This document shows positions 35,551 through 43,611 of a stretch of DNA of 64,000 nt, piece after piece. A program made the translations under genes and the position numbers. Numbering within the stretch: the first letter of the stretch is position 1; the number at the start of each line of letters is the position of its first letter. The DNA is from Parablautia muri (GTDB taxonomy: Bacteria > Bacillota > Clostridia > Lachnospirales > Lachnospiraceae): positions 33,924-97,923 of the forward strand of contig NZ_QZDT01000017.1 of NCBI RefSeq assembly GCF_009917485.1, in the 5' to 3' direction. Under the pieces are notes generated by a model that saw only the letters and a program-made list of their open reading frames with translations, did not search any database and was not told the DNA's origin.

Positions 35551-36693
35551 TTATCCTTCCAGCTCCTTTATCACATCCACCACCAATTCCCTGCCATCTT
35601 CTGAAAGCGTATCTTCCCGCACAGTCTTATAAAAAGCTTCAAAGAGCGCCAGGGCATCCCTTTTCTTTGCAAGCATCCGGTTCTGCCCGGATTGTTCCGT
35701 CCCATTACCAGATAAATGGATATCTTCCCTCACAATCTGCATCACATTGGGGTACACACTGCGCAGGGTACCAATCGGGTCAATCAACTCTCCTTTATCC
35801 GTCAGCAGGGCCTGTATATAATCCTGCTGCCCGCCATCTGCTTTCAAGCCTGCTTCAAGCAATTTTTTTAAGGTTCCCTTTATTTTCCTCATTTCGCGCA
35901 AGGGCCGCAGCGGCAGCTGTTTTACCTCCCTTTGGCCCTTCCCATCCAGTGTAACCAAAAGCGCTGCCTTCACCTGCTCACATTCCCCAAAGGAATATTT
36001 AAGCGGCGAACCTGCATACCAGATTGGGTGCGTGCCTATTTGCTGGGGTTTGTGAATATGTCCCAGTGCTACATAATCAAAGCCCTGAAAGACAGATGCA
36101 TCCACATTGTCAAGCCCCCCAACATGTATGGTGCTCTCACTATCCGACAGTTCCGGTTCCCATCCGGCATCCGTCACAAAAAAATGTGTCACAAGAACAC
36201 GGTTTTTCTCTATCTCCAAATTTTCTTCCTGCCAATAGCGCACAAGCAAACGCTCCACCGCCTCCTGGCTTGTCCTTGCCCCCACCTGGGCAGGTTTTAC
36301 AAAAGGCAGAAGAACAAATTCCGTCTCACAATCTTTTTCCTTCACCCTGACTTTGACAGGTATGTCCTTTAAGGTTCCTGCAATATGTACTCCCTGCTTA
36401 CCAAGCAGACTTTCCCCGAAGCTGATGCGTTCCGGTGAATCATGGTTCCCACTAATCATAATGACCCGTATACCTGCATTGGATAATTCCGTCAGAAAGC
36501 TGTCAAATAAAACAACTGCCTCCCCAGGCGGAATGGACCGATCATAAATGTCTCCGGCAATCACCACCGCATCCGCCTGATTTGCTTTTGCCATGCCCAT
36601 CATCTGTTCCAGGATAAACCTCTGGTCTTCCAGCATAGAAAAGTCATTCACTATTTTTCCTATATGCAAATCTGCAATATGTAAAAACTTCAT
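35551..36693 (-). CDS. sbcD: Nuclease SbcCD subunit D (Mre11-like)
   Basis: 380 residues from ATG 36693, which has GGAGGTACGG before it; four residues of the longer frame are dropped. Mre11-type phosphoesterase motifs are in order: HIADLHIGK (Asp, His), VIAGDIYDR (Asp), ISGNHDSPERI (Asn-His), VTHFFVTDAG (His) and LGHIHKPQQI (His-x-His). It is the nuclease partner of the SbcC ATPase; here not adjacent to sbcC. Confidence 0.94.
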   Translation of the reverse strand: MKFLHIADLHIGKIVNDFSMLEDQRFILEQMMGMAKANQADAVVIAGDIYDRSIPPGEAVVLFDSFLTELSNAGIRVIMISGNHDSPERISFGESLLGKQGVHIAGTLKDIPVKVRVKEKDCETEFVLLPFVKPAQVGARTSQEAVERLLVRYWQEENLEIEKNRVLVTHFFVTDAGWEPELSDSESTIHVGGLDNVDASVFQGFDYVALGHIHKPQQIGTHPIWYAGSPLKYSFGECEQVKAALLVTLDGKGQREVKQLPLRPLREMRKIKGTLKKLLEAGLKADGGQQDYIQALLTDKGELIDPIGTLRSVYPNVMQIVREDIHLSGNGTEQSGQNRMLAKKRDALALFEAFYKTVREDTLSEDGRELVVDVIKELEG

Positions 36694-36820
36694 CCGTACC
36701 TCCATACAAATGATAGGGTTTCCCTGATTTTAAGTATCTCCATAGATCCTTTCGTAATTAAAGTATACAAAAAAACACCCCAGGCTGCAACTTGCCAGGA
36801 TCTTATAAACGGTAACGTGA

Positions 36821-36957
36821 GATGACGGCGTTACGATTCACCGCCTGGAAGCCGCTCATAGTAACATTCGGGGCGATGTTCTCCCCTCACACCAAAATCT
36901 GTTCTCACGGAATGCGCAGTAAATGCGCATTCCTGACCCGTTAAAAGTAACATGACG
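36821..36957 (-). repeat. Dispersed intergenic repeat, family 1, copy C
   Basis: Reverse orientation. On the minus strand: GTTACTTTTAACGGGTCAGG, perfect hairpin GGAATGCGCA/TGCGCATTCC, GTGAGAACAGATTTTGG, CCCCGAATGTTACTATGAGC, GGTGAATCGTAAC. It lies in the 480-nt gap between sbcD and the next gene. The remainder of the gap holds a related sequence (36970-37015, GTGAGAACACG) and a family-2 leader; no gene. Confidence 0.78.
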
Positions 36958-37100
36958 GCAGCAGTTCAGCCCAGGACTCTGCACTTACTGCAAAGTCCGT
37001 GAGAACACGTTTCCGTGGAATATGTAAATTGAGCCGAGCGGATGATTTATTCGCAAATATGTGATAGAATTATTTGAGATGATAAATCAGACGAAAGAAA

Positions 37101-37169
37101 GTTTGGAAGTAAACTTCCATACTCTTTATTGGCGGCAGTACCGTAAAAAGGCTTACGGTATGCAGGAGG
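37101..37169 (+). repeat. Leader repeat family 2, copy 3 (before the gene at 37176)
   Basis: GTTTGGAAGTAAACTTCCAT, TTTATTGGCGGCAGTACCG, then a hairpin with stem TACCGTAA/TTACGGTA and GCAGGAGG, the ribosome site of the next gene. GGAAGT/ACTTCC forms another short hairpin at its start. Confidence 0.68.
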
Positions 37170-37175
37170 ATTCAA

Positions 37176-37811
37176 ATGAAAAAGGATTCAAATATACATC
37201 CACTCATTTTACCATTTATCATTGGTATTGTTTTAGGAATCATTGCAAAGCTTATAGATGTACCATACATCACATCTGAATTTCCTATATTTGATGATAT
37301 CATGGGTCGATTTGGAATATGGGTTTGGGCAGCCGCGCTAATCTCTATTCGTTCAAAAACTGCTTTACTTGCCGCAGAGCGTTCCTTTGTGTTTTTTGCC
37401 GGAATGTTATCTGCCTATTATAGTTATACTGTAATTTTTTTGCATTTTTTTCCAAAATCACAAATTATTTTGTGGGGCGGCATTGGTGCGATGACTCCCT
37501 TTTGCGGTTTTCTGATATGGCATGTACATAAAAAAAGTTGTTATGCATATTTTATTTCTTCCTTACCTTTCTGTATTTTATTTACCGAATGGTATTTAAC
37601 CGCTTTTACTGCTTGGAATTGGAATACCAAAGATAAGCTATTCCTATTTATTGCCTATTTATGTTTTTCTATCGCACTATTAGCAGTTATTCCGACAAAT
37701 AAAAAAAGATTATTCAGTCTGATTTATGGCTTATTGATATCAATTGTACTGATAAAACTAATACAGACAGGAATCATTGTTAATCTTTACAACCAACTGC
37801 TCAATGTGTAA
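37176..37811 (+). CDS. DUF6518-like integral membrane protein
   Basis: 211 residues with six or seven hydrophobic helices (PLILPFIIGIVLGIIAKLI; LFLFIAYLCFSIALLAVI; LISIVLIKLIQTGIIVNL). The pattern recalls the small membrane proteins annotated as DUF6518, of unknown role. GCAGGAGG gives ATG 37176. Lower GC than the genes around it. Single gene, followed by a long perfect inverted repeat. Confidence 0.6.
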   Translation: MKKDSNIHPLILPFIIGIVLGIIAKLIDVPYITSEFPIFDDIMGRFGIWVWAAALISIRSKTALLAAERSFVFFAGMLSAYYSYTVIFLHFFPKSQIILWGGIGAMTPFCGFLIWHVHKKSCYAYFISSLPFCILFTEWYLTAFTAWNWNTKDKLFLFIAYLCFSIALLAVIPTNKKRLFSLIYGLLISIVLIKLIQTGIIVNLYNQLLNV

Positions 37812-37826
37812 TTTCTAACACAAAGA

Positions 37827-37890
37827 CACGGAAATCAATTTTCAAAGTTGCTTTGCCAGCACACAGCAACTTTGAAAATTGATTTCCGTG
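37827..37890. repeat. Perfect 26-bp inverted repeat
   Basis: Arms 37827-37852 and 37865-37890 are exact reverse complements (start CACGGAAATCAATTTTC), 12-nt loop. It lies 16 nt after the stop of the membrane gene. No T-run follows, so it is not a classical terminator; it could be one, or the remains of a small mobile element. Confidence 0.65.
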
Positions 37891-37995
37891 ATACAAAGAT
37901 TAACTATCTTTACAAAACAAGCCAAATTCTGTAAGATAAACCTTAAGCATTAAAAACAGTCATACAATTTGCACAGGCAACATGGAGGATTTTTT

Positions 37996-38709
37996 ATGAT
38001 ACGAAACATTGTCTTTGATATGGACGGCGTACTGATTGATTCGGAAGCTTTGATTCTGGATGCCTGGATGAAGGTTGCCGCCAAAGCGGGAATTGCAGAT
38101 ATTGAACATACATTATTACAGTGTATCGGTATTACCGCACCGGAAACAGAAGCCTTATTTTCCAGAACCTATGGGGAAGATTTCCCTTATGAAACCTATA
38201 AAGAAATGGCATCCGATATTTTTCAGAAAAGAATTCGCGAAACCGGCCTTCCTGTCAAGCCCGGCGTCTATGAGCTGTTTTCCTTTTTAAAAGAAAATCA
38301 TTACAGGATTGGACTGGCATCCTCCACCCGCGAGGAAATTGTACGTAAGGAAATGGAAAGCATTGGACTGCTTGACTATTTCCATGTAATTGTATGTGGT
38401 GACATGGTTTCACACAGCAAGCCTCATCCTGAGATTTATCTAAAGTCCTGTGAATTGTTAGGTGTAGATCCCTCTGCATGTTACGCTGTGGAGGATTCGC
38501 CAAACGGAATCCGTTCCTCCCACCGGGCGGGGATGAAGCCACTTATGGTACCTGATTTAATTAAGCCGGATGGGGAAATAAAAGAATTATTGTACCGGGA
38601 ATTTGAAACTTTATTGGATGTACGGGATTTCTTACGGCAGAATCATGCTATCATTAGGGAAAGAGAGGTACATTTATCCCAAAAACAAACAAAACCATCC
38701 AGCAGCTGA
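37996..38709 (+). CDS. HAD-superfamily phosphatase (beta-phosphoglucomutase-like)
   Basis: 237 residues from ATG 37996, which has GGAGG 7 nt upstream. HAD motif I IVFDMDGVLIDSE (both catalytic Asp), motif II LASSTREE, motif III Lys in SHSKPHPEIY, motif IV VEDSPNGI. The helical cap after motif I is that of the subfamily I phosphatases/phosphomutases. It acts on a small phosphorylated metabolite; not identified. The C-terminal ~20 residues (REVHLSQKQTKPSSS) overlap the beginning of the decayed Rpn gene and look like read-through. Confidence 0.88.
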   Translation: MIRNIVFDMDGVLIDSEALILDAWMKVAAKAGIADIEHTLLQCIGITAPETEALFSRTYGEDFPYETYKEMASDIFQKRIRETGLPVKPGVYELFSFLKENHYRIGLASSTREEIVRKEMESIGLLDYFHVIVCGDMVSHSKPHPEIYLKSCELLGVDPSACYAVEDSPNGIRSSHRAGMKPLMVPDLIKPDGEIKELLYREFETLLDVRDFLRQNHAIIREREVHLSQKQTKPSSS

Positions 38710-39566
38710 ATCTGGAGGACGATTTCCTTTTTGCAAAGGTAATGAGTGATAAGGAGATCTGTAAAAAGGGTTTAGAAAAAGTACTGGACGTTTCCATACG
38801 GGAAGTTTCCGTACCTGCCACACAGAAAACAATCAATATGCTCTATGATGGAAAGGGTATCCGTCTCGATGTATACCTGAACGATGATGAGGAAACGGTA
38901 TATAATGTAGAGATGGAGCGTGGGAAGCATAAAAAGGCTATCCTTCCCAAGAGATCAAGGTACTATCATGGAAACATCGACCTTGACATCATTTCCGCAG
39001 GGGAAGATTACAGGAAGCTGAAAAAATCCTTTGTCATCTTCATCTGCACCTTTGATCCGTTTGAGGAACAGCGCCATTTATACACTTTTGAAAACAGGTG
39101 CGCATAAAATCCTCTCCTTACATTGGGAGATGAAACTACAAAAATTTTCCTGAACACAAAGGGCAGCATGCATGATGTCGATTCTGAAATGCAGGAATTT
39201 CTTTCTTATGTGGAGAATACAACAGATGACTTTGCATCGCAAGCCAGAAGCCTGCTCATAAAAGAGATTCATAAAAAAGTTACCAAAGTAAAAGAGAGCA
39301 GGGAAATGGAGGTCGAGTATATGACTTTATTGCAAAGAGATAGAGAAAATCTTGAATTAGGCACAATGCTTGCCACAAAAATTATTAAATTATATCACAA
39401 AGGCACCAGCAGCGAAGATATTGCTTCTTCTTTACAGCTTGATCTTGAATATGTCAACTCTGTTATATCTGACCATGCGCCCGGCGCAGGCCATCCTGTC
39501 TTGTATGGACGGAAATTATTTCGCACGGCGAATCTGTTCTCCGATCATTTACTCCCTTATCTGTAA
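38676..39566 (+). pseudogene. Rpn/PD-(D/E)XK-family putative transposase nuclease, decayed
   Basis: One frame reads PKTNKTIQQLNLEDDFLFAKVMSD..., the typical N-terminus of this family (PDDEXK_2), but the codon where ATG is expected (38676) is ATC, behind a good GAGAGG. RLDVYLNDDEET...YNVEME is the nuclease core. An in-frame TAA at 39105-39107 interrupts YTFENRCA / NPLLTLGDETTKIFLN, after which homology continues in the same frame through KEIHKKVTKVKESREMEVEYM to about DLEYVNSVIS. The last residues before 39566 look unrelated. Recombination-promoting nucleases of this type are usually found in many copies; this one is dead unless the stop is an error. Confidence 0.72.
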
Positions 39567-39630
39567 ACGGCTCCTTTCGGGGCACCCACAAATCCTTCAT
39601 CAGTCCCTTATGAATGACCCATATTCTTTC

Positions 39631-39659
39631 TTGACATGTGCTTGTGAAAATGCTATTAT
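39631..39659 (+). promoter_or_regulatory. Promoter of the TetR operon
   Basis: TTGACA (39631-39636), 17 nt, TATTAT (39654-39659): close to sigma-A consensus. The operator dyad follows directly. Confidence 0.75.
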
Positions 39660-39664
39660 TGTAA

Positions 39665-39691
39665 TACGAATATTAATTACGAATATTCGTA
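39665..39691. promoter_or_regulatory. TetR-type operator
   Basis: Perfect dyad TACGAATATTCGTA (39678-39691) preceded by a direct repeat of its left half, TACGAATATT (39665-39674). It covers the expected transcription start, the usual position of a self-repressing TetR site. Confidence 0.7.
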
Positions 39692-39723
39692 TTTAATAAT
39701 CGCAATCAAGGGAGGATAAACCT

Positions 39724-40314
39724 ATGCCATCAAAACCTGTTTTTTCAGAGGCTGATAAAAAAGTAATCCAAAGGAGGCTGCGGGAACTGTGCGAAGAATG
39801 CTGGATTGCACATGGGTACAAGAAGACCAGCATCAAATATTTGTGTGATAAGGCGGACATATCCATTGGTACATTCTATACCCTTTACCCCACGAAGGAA
39901 GATTTATTTTCGGAAACCATCGAACACATACAAAAGAGGCTGAAGGAGAAAGTTCTTGACACTAACAGGCGTGTAGGGACAAAGGAGGGATTTGCCCAAT
40001 CCATAAAAGAGCTGTTGCGGGAGTATGACAGTAAACCATTCTTGTATAATGTCAACACACCGGATTTTCAGTCTTTTGTGACAAAACTCCCGAAAGAAAC
40101 TCTGGAAAAAATCAAATTTGACAGTTTTGAAGCTTTCGAGCAGGCCGCCCAGGCCGCAAATCTCACTTTGAAAATGGAGCCCTCCCAGGCCTACGGAATA
40201 TTGAGTGCGCTGCTAACCACTACCAACGCAAAAGAAACACTTGCCGCTACCTGTGATTATTTCGCAGTGTTTGATTGTATGGCGGATATTCTTGTAAACA
40301 GCATCTTTGCATAA
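39724..40314 (+). CDS. TetR/AcrR-family transcriptional repressor
   Basis: 196 residues. HTH near residues 33-52 (IKYLCDKADISIGTFYTLYPTKEDLF) and an all-helical ligand domain. GGGAGGATAAACCT stands before ATG 39724. It is the first gene of a four-gene run with three small proteins and probably controls this run through the dyad at its promoter. Ligand unknown. Confidence 0.9.
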   Translation: MPSKPVFSEADKKVIQRRLRELCEECWIAHGYKKTSIKYLCDKADISIGTFYTLYPTKEDLFSETIEHIQKRLKEKVLDTNRRVGTKEGFAQSIKELLREYDSKPFLYNVNTPDFQSFVTKLPKETLEKIKFDSFEAFEQAAQAANLTLKMEPSQAYGILSALLTTTNAKETLAATCDYFAVFDCMADILVNSIFA

Positions 40315-40324
40315 AGGAGATATC

Positions 40325-40567
40325 ATGGACACATTTGAGTACAAAACCGTCACTGTGGACTGTAAGGACATGGAACAAACCCAGGATACACTGACCGACC
40401 AATTAAATCGCCGGGGAAAAGAGGGTTGGGAACTGGTTTCATCCTTCACCCGTCCCTATCTGGGCAGCTCGCAGTATTCTCTTGTGGGCCTTACCTATCG
40501 GGTTACACTTATTTTTAAACGGCAAAACCAACCAGGAACGGAGGAGCGGCAAAAACCTCGCTCATGA
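40325..40567 (+). CDS. DUF4177-family small protein
   Basis: 80 residues from ATG 40325 (AAAGGAG before it). FEYKTVTVD...LNRRGKEGWELVSSF is the DUF4177 pattern: a short beta-alpha-beta domain with the conserved NxxGxEGWELVS. Function unknown; soluble. It follows the TetR gene by 10 nt. Confidence 0.85.
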   Translation: MDTFEYKTVTVDCKDMEQTQDTLTDQLNRRGKEGWELVSSFTRPYLGSSQYSLVGLTYRVTLIFKRQNQPGTEERQKPRS

Positions 40568-40604
40568 AAACGCTTGGCCATAACGAATGAAAGGAGGCAA
40601 TCAT

Positions 40605-40826
40605 ATGAACTTTCTCATTCCCGACTTTATCCCCACTCCTGCCCCGGAAACAATGCAGCTTATCTCAATCATTTTGCTGATTGTCGGCGTCTGCGTTACA
40701 GTCGCAGGAGCGTTTTTCCTGTTCTTGTACAAAAGAATTGGGAAAGAAAAGAACACGTTTGCATGGGTTTTGATTTGCATTGGCGTACTGCTCATAGTCA
40801 ATCATGGCCTACAACTTATTTTTTAG
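40605..40826 (+). CDS. Small two-helix membrane protein
   Basis: 73 residues from ATG 40605 (AAGGAGG before it). Two hydrophobic helices (MQLISIILLIVGVCVTVAG and FAWVLICIGVLLIVNHGL) joined by a basic loop (KRIGKEKN). No family recognised. Third gene of the TetR run. Confidence 0.78.
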   Translation: MNFLIPDFIPTPAPETMQLISIILLIVGVCVTVAGAFFLFLYKRIGKEKNTFAWVLICIGVLLIVNHGLQLIF

Positions 40827-40837
40827 GAGGAAAAACA

Positions 40838-41083
40838 ATGATCAAAGAAATCAATCATACCTGTGGAAAGCTGAATGAAAAGTTAGGAATTTCCATACCG
40901 CTTCCAAACCCTGGAAAGGAAACGCTGAAAACTACCTCGGTCTGCCATTTCGTTGTTGGCGCTGGTCTGGTGGCAGCAGGCGTTGTGTTCTCATCAAAGT
41001 GGTGCGCTGTGCTAGGCGGCATTGGTATCATCAGCAGCATTGTACTGCACCAGGAAAGCAATGGCGGGAACGATGAACCGTGA
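40838..41083 (+). CDS. Small membrane-associated protein, unknown
   Basis: About 81 residues from ATG 40838 (TTAGGAGG before it). A soluble N-terminal half (MIKEINHTCGKLNEKLGISIPLP) and one or two hydrophobic stretches (CHFVVGAGLVAAGVVF, CAVLGGIGIISSIVL). Not recognised. Last gene of the TetR run, followed by a bidirectional terminator. Confidence 0.75.
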   Translation: MIKEINHTCGKLNEKLGISIPLPNPGKETLKTTSVCHFVVGAGLVAAGVVFSSKWCAVLGGIGIISSIVLHQESNGGNDEP

Positions 41084-41111
41084 TACCGCCAAGGGAAGGC
41101 TCCGTTATCCC

Positions 41112-41153
41112 AGAGCCAATAACACGCAGATTAAAAATGCGGTTATTGGCTCT
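41112..41153. terminator. Bidirectional terminator after the TetR operon and M56 pair 2
   Basis: AGAGCCAATAAC (41112-41123) pairs with GTTATTGGCTCT (41142-41153), between convergent genes ending at 41083 and 41169. Confidence 0.72.
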
Positions 41154-41168
41154 CCCACTACATATCCT

Positions 41169-43031
41169 TTATCCCTCATATGTCTGAGGAACCCATATTC
41201 CATTCTCCCCATAAGGCTGCACCATAAGTACTTCCACCCTGTTACCGTCCTCCTTAAATTCCACGGTAACTTTTGCTTTGCCGCCATTCTCATCTACATC
41301 CGCCTTTACCTCTACTTTTCCTTCGTTTTGCAGCAGATTCAACAGGTAAACAGCTGCCGTATCCGGTTTGAAAAGCGGCTGGTAAATGGTTGTGCTGCTA
41401 AGCAGCGCATTGTTATTTAAAGTTTCTCCCATGCCGTTTTTCATATAATCCATAGGCGTATCATTAATCTGTCCTTCCGGATATGCTTTCTCATATTCCT
41501 CCAGAACGCATATATATTCCATCATTTCCGTATCCACCTGGTCTATCAGCCATTTGTCATCCTCCATGTGATAAGAAAGACTTTGCCGCCATACGCTCAC
41601 ATGGGGGTCTGAAACCCACGCGTAATACAAAATTTCAGCATGATCCTCCGTAAGCTCTACAATGGAGGCCAAATTGCCATCCACAGGCCAGGGACTGGAC
41701 CAGCCGAAAGAATATTCATTTTCCGCAGTGGGCATCATTTCACTTTCAGTCGCATTTTGCTTATATTCCTCGGAATACATATCATAAATCTTTTCTCCGT
41801 CCCGGTTGCAAAAGGCCCGTACCCACTGCTTTACAAATTCTGTCCGCTCCTGCAAGCCGGCATTCGTCCTATCTTCCTGTACCGAATTCTTTGAACCACT
41901 TTCATGAAAACCACCTGTAGCATCAGCCCCATTTGCCTGCCCTTCCGTTTCCTGATTTTCCTCCATATCCGCCCCTTTCGGCTGGGAATCAGATATCTTT
42001 GCTTCACCGTTTGCCTGGAACATGGATAGCCCCGTCCCACTTTTTGCCCCTTCCTTTCTCGTTGTCATAAAGCACAAGGACACAAGCAAACAGACAAGGA
42101 CGCTTAAGACTACTGCTAAAAAAGCCGGCTTTTTATAACTAAAAACATTCTTCACCCTTTCCTTAATCCCAGATTCTCCAAAGAATGCCTGGCATGCCAC
42201 TATTTTTCTTTGGGAGATGGAGCAGCTTAAAAGAGCTGTGGAATATGCCTTCTTCTCCTGCACCGTAAACTTCCGGATCACCAATTCATCACATGCAAGC
42301 TCAATATCCCTGCACATCAGCTTATAGGCCAGCCAAACACATGGATTGAACCAGTGGATGCAAAGCAGCATAAAAGCGGCAGGTTTTATCAGATAATCTT
42401 TTCTCTTTTTATGGGCGCATTCATGTCTGATGATATAAGGCAGATTTTCTCCATCTATATGCATGGGAATATAAATCCGGGGATGGATAATGCCAAATAG
42501 AAAGGGAGTTACAATCCGCTCGCTCCGGTAAATTTTTGTACCCATGTTTTCTTCCGGGACAGCGGTTTTAAGCTGATCCCTAATTCTGCACCAGGTAAGG
42601 AAAAAATACCCCAGCCAGAAAAATACTCCAAGAATCCAGCAAAGGGCGCCTGCTTTAAGCAACAGCACTTTTTTATCCCCTTCCATGAATTTCTCCGCCC
42701 TGATTTCTTTATCCCCGTTAAGGTTTTCCGTTTGTGTCTGCTCCTTTGTGCCAAAGTTTTCCATCTGCCCTGGCTGCATATCTTCTGAGAGCATCCCCGG
42801 ATAAAACTGCCCGGACAATGCGCTCCCCTGCTCTATCTCCACTCTTGGCACAACACCGAAAGCCGATTCTATGGAAAACGGAAATAACAGCCGCACTCCC
42901 ACCAGGGTCCACAAAAGGCACCGGAAATTTTTAGGCATCTTCCTGAAAAAGATCCGTACCAGCACGATGGCCAATACCATAAAACCGGCTGCTATACTTG
43001 TACTTAAAATCCCTGTAAATACACTTTCCAT
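41169..43031 (-). CDS. M56-family (BlaR1-like) membrane metallopeptidase sensor, pair 2
   Basis: 620 residues from ATG 43031 (GGGGG before it). Four helices; HExxH is IIRHECAHKKRKDY and the third-ligand region is DIELACDELV. After the last helix (PAFLAVVLSVLVCLLVSLCF) there is a Ser/Gly/Glu-rich linker and an extracellular domain that looks NTF2/DUF4829-like (EFVKQWVRAFCNRDGEKIYDMYSEEYK...DKWLIDQVDTE). No penicillin-binding motif. Signal unknown. The partner blaI begins 99 nt upstream. Confidence 0.88.
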   Translation of the reverse strand: MESVFTGILSTSIAAGFMVLAIVLVRIFFRKMPKNFRCLLWTLVGVRLLFPFSIESAFGVVPRVEIEQGSALSGQFYPGMLSEDMQPGQMENFGTKEQTQTENLNGDKEIRAEKFMEGDKKVLLLKAGALCWILGVFFWLGYFFLTWCRIRDQLKTAVPEENMGTKIYRSERIVTPFLFGIIHPRIYIPMHIDGENLPYIIRHECAHKKRKDYLIKPAAFMLLCIHWFNPCVWLAYKLMCRDIELACDELVIRKFTVQEKKAYSTALLSCSISQRKIVACQAFFGESGIKERVKNVFSYKKPAFLAVVLSVLVCLLVSLCFMTTRKEGAKSGTGLSMFQANGEAKISDSQPKGADMEENQETEGQANGADATGGFHESGSKNSVQEDRTNAGLQERTEFVKQWVRAFCNRDGEKIYDMYSEEYKQNATESEMMPTAENEYSFGWSSPWPVDGNLASIVELTEDHAEILYYAWVSDPHVSVWRQSLSYHMEDDKWLIDQVDTEMMEYICVLEEYEKAYPEGQINDTPMDYMKNGMGETLNNNALLSSTTIYQPLFKPDTAAVYLLNLLQNEGKVEVKADVDENGGKAKVTVEFKEDGNRVEVLMVQPYGENGIWVPQTYEG

Positions 43032-43129
43032 CACAAATCCCCCATTCCGCTCAACCGGATATCCCATAATTCAAATTCTTGTGCAAACAGCCGGGCATGT
43101 TTACCGAAAAACAATTCAAACCCAGCAAA

Positions 43130-43486
43130 TCATCTATATGAATCAATTATTTTCTGTATTTCGTCAACTTCCTGCCTGGACAGCTCCTTTTTCCTGGTAA
43201 AGGCTGCAATAAAGTCAGGCAGCGACCCTGAAAAGCTTCTCTCCACGATCTCGGCGCTCTCCTGTGACTGCATGTCCTTTTTTGACACAAGTGAGGTTAC
43301 AATCGCATTTTCAGACTTTAATATTCCCCGCTGTGAAAGACGCTTAATCACCGTATAAGTGGTTGACTTTTTCCATTCCAGCTTTTCACTGCAAAGCCTT
43401 ACCAGCTCCGTGCTGGAAACAGGCTCATTCTCCCACAGGATTTCACAAAAACGATATTCGCTGTCAAAAATTTTCGGCATTTCCAT
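43130..43486 (-). CDS. BlaI/MecI/CopY-family repressor, pair 2
   Basis: 118 residues. Winged helix (FDSEYRFCEILWENEPVSSTELVRLC, KKSTTYTVIKRLSQRGIL) and a short C-terminal helical region. Start ATG 43486 or ATG 43480; GGGAGAGA precedes both. A long dyad with two GTCTA-N6-TAGAC sites lies 57 bp upstream. Same logic as pair 1 but only distantly related in sequence. Confidence 0.9.
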   Translation of the reverse strand: MEMPKIFDSEYRFCEILWENEPVSSTELVRLCSEKLEWKKSTTYTVIKRLSQRGILKSENAIVTSLVSKKDMQSQESAEIVERSFSGSLPDFIAAFTRKKELSRQEVDEIQKIIDSYR

Positions 43487-43542
43487 TCTCTCCCTTCCAA
43501 AGCATTTGCGCTACGGCAAGCCCGATTGTCGGATAAACGCGC

Positions 43543-43593
43543 AGCAGGTCTAATGTGATAGACTTATAATGAGTCTATCGCATTAGACCTGCT
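43543..43593. promoter_or_regulatory. Twin-dyad operator of BlaI pair 2
   Basis: 22-bp arms at 43543-43564 and 43572-43593 with one mismatch and a 7-nt spacer. Each arm contains GTCTA-N6-TAGAC, a dyad of its own, so two repressor sites are spaced 25 bp apart centre to centre. It lies between blaI pair 2 and the nuclease operon end. Confidence 0.72.
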
Positions 43594-43611
43594 ATGTCAA
43601 TACTTTTATAC

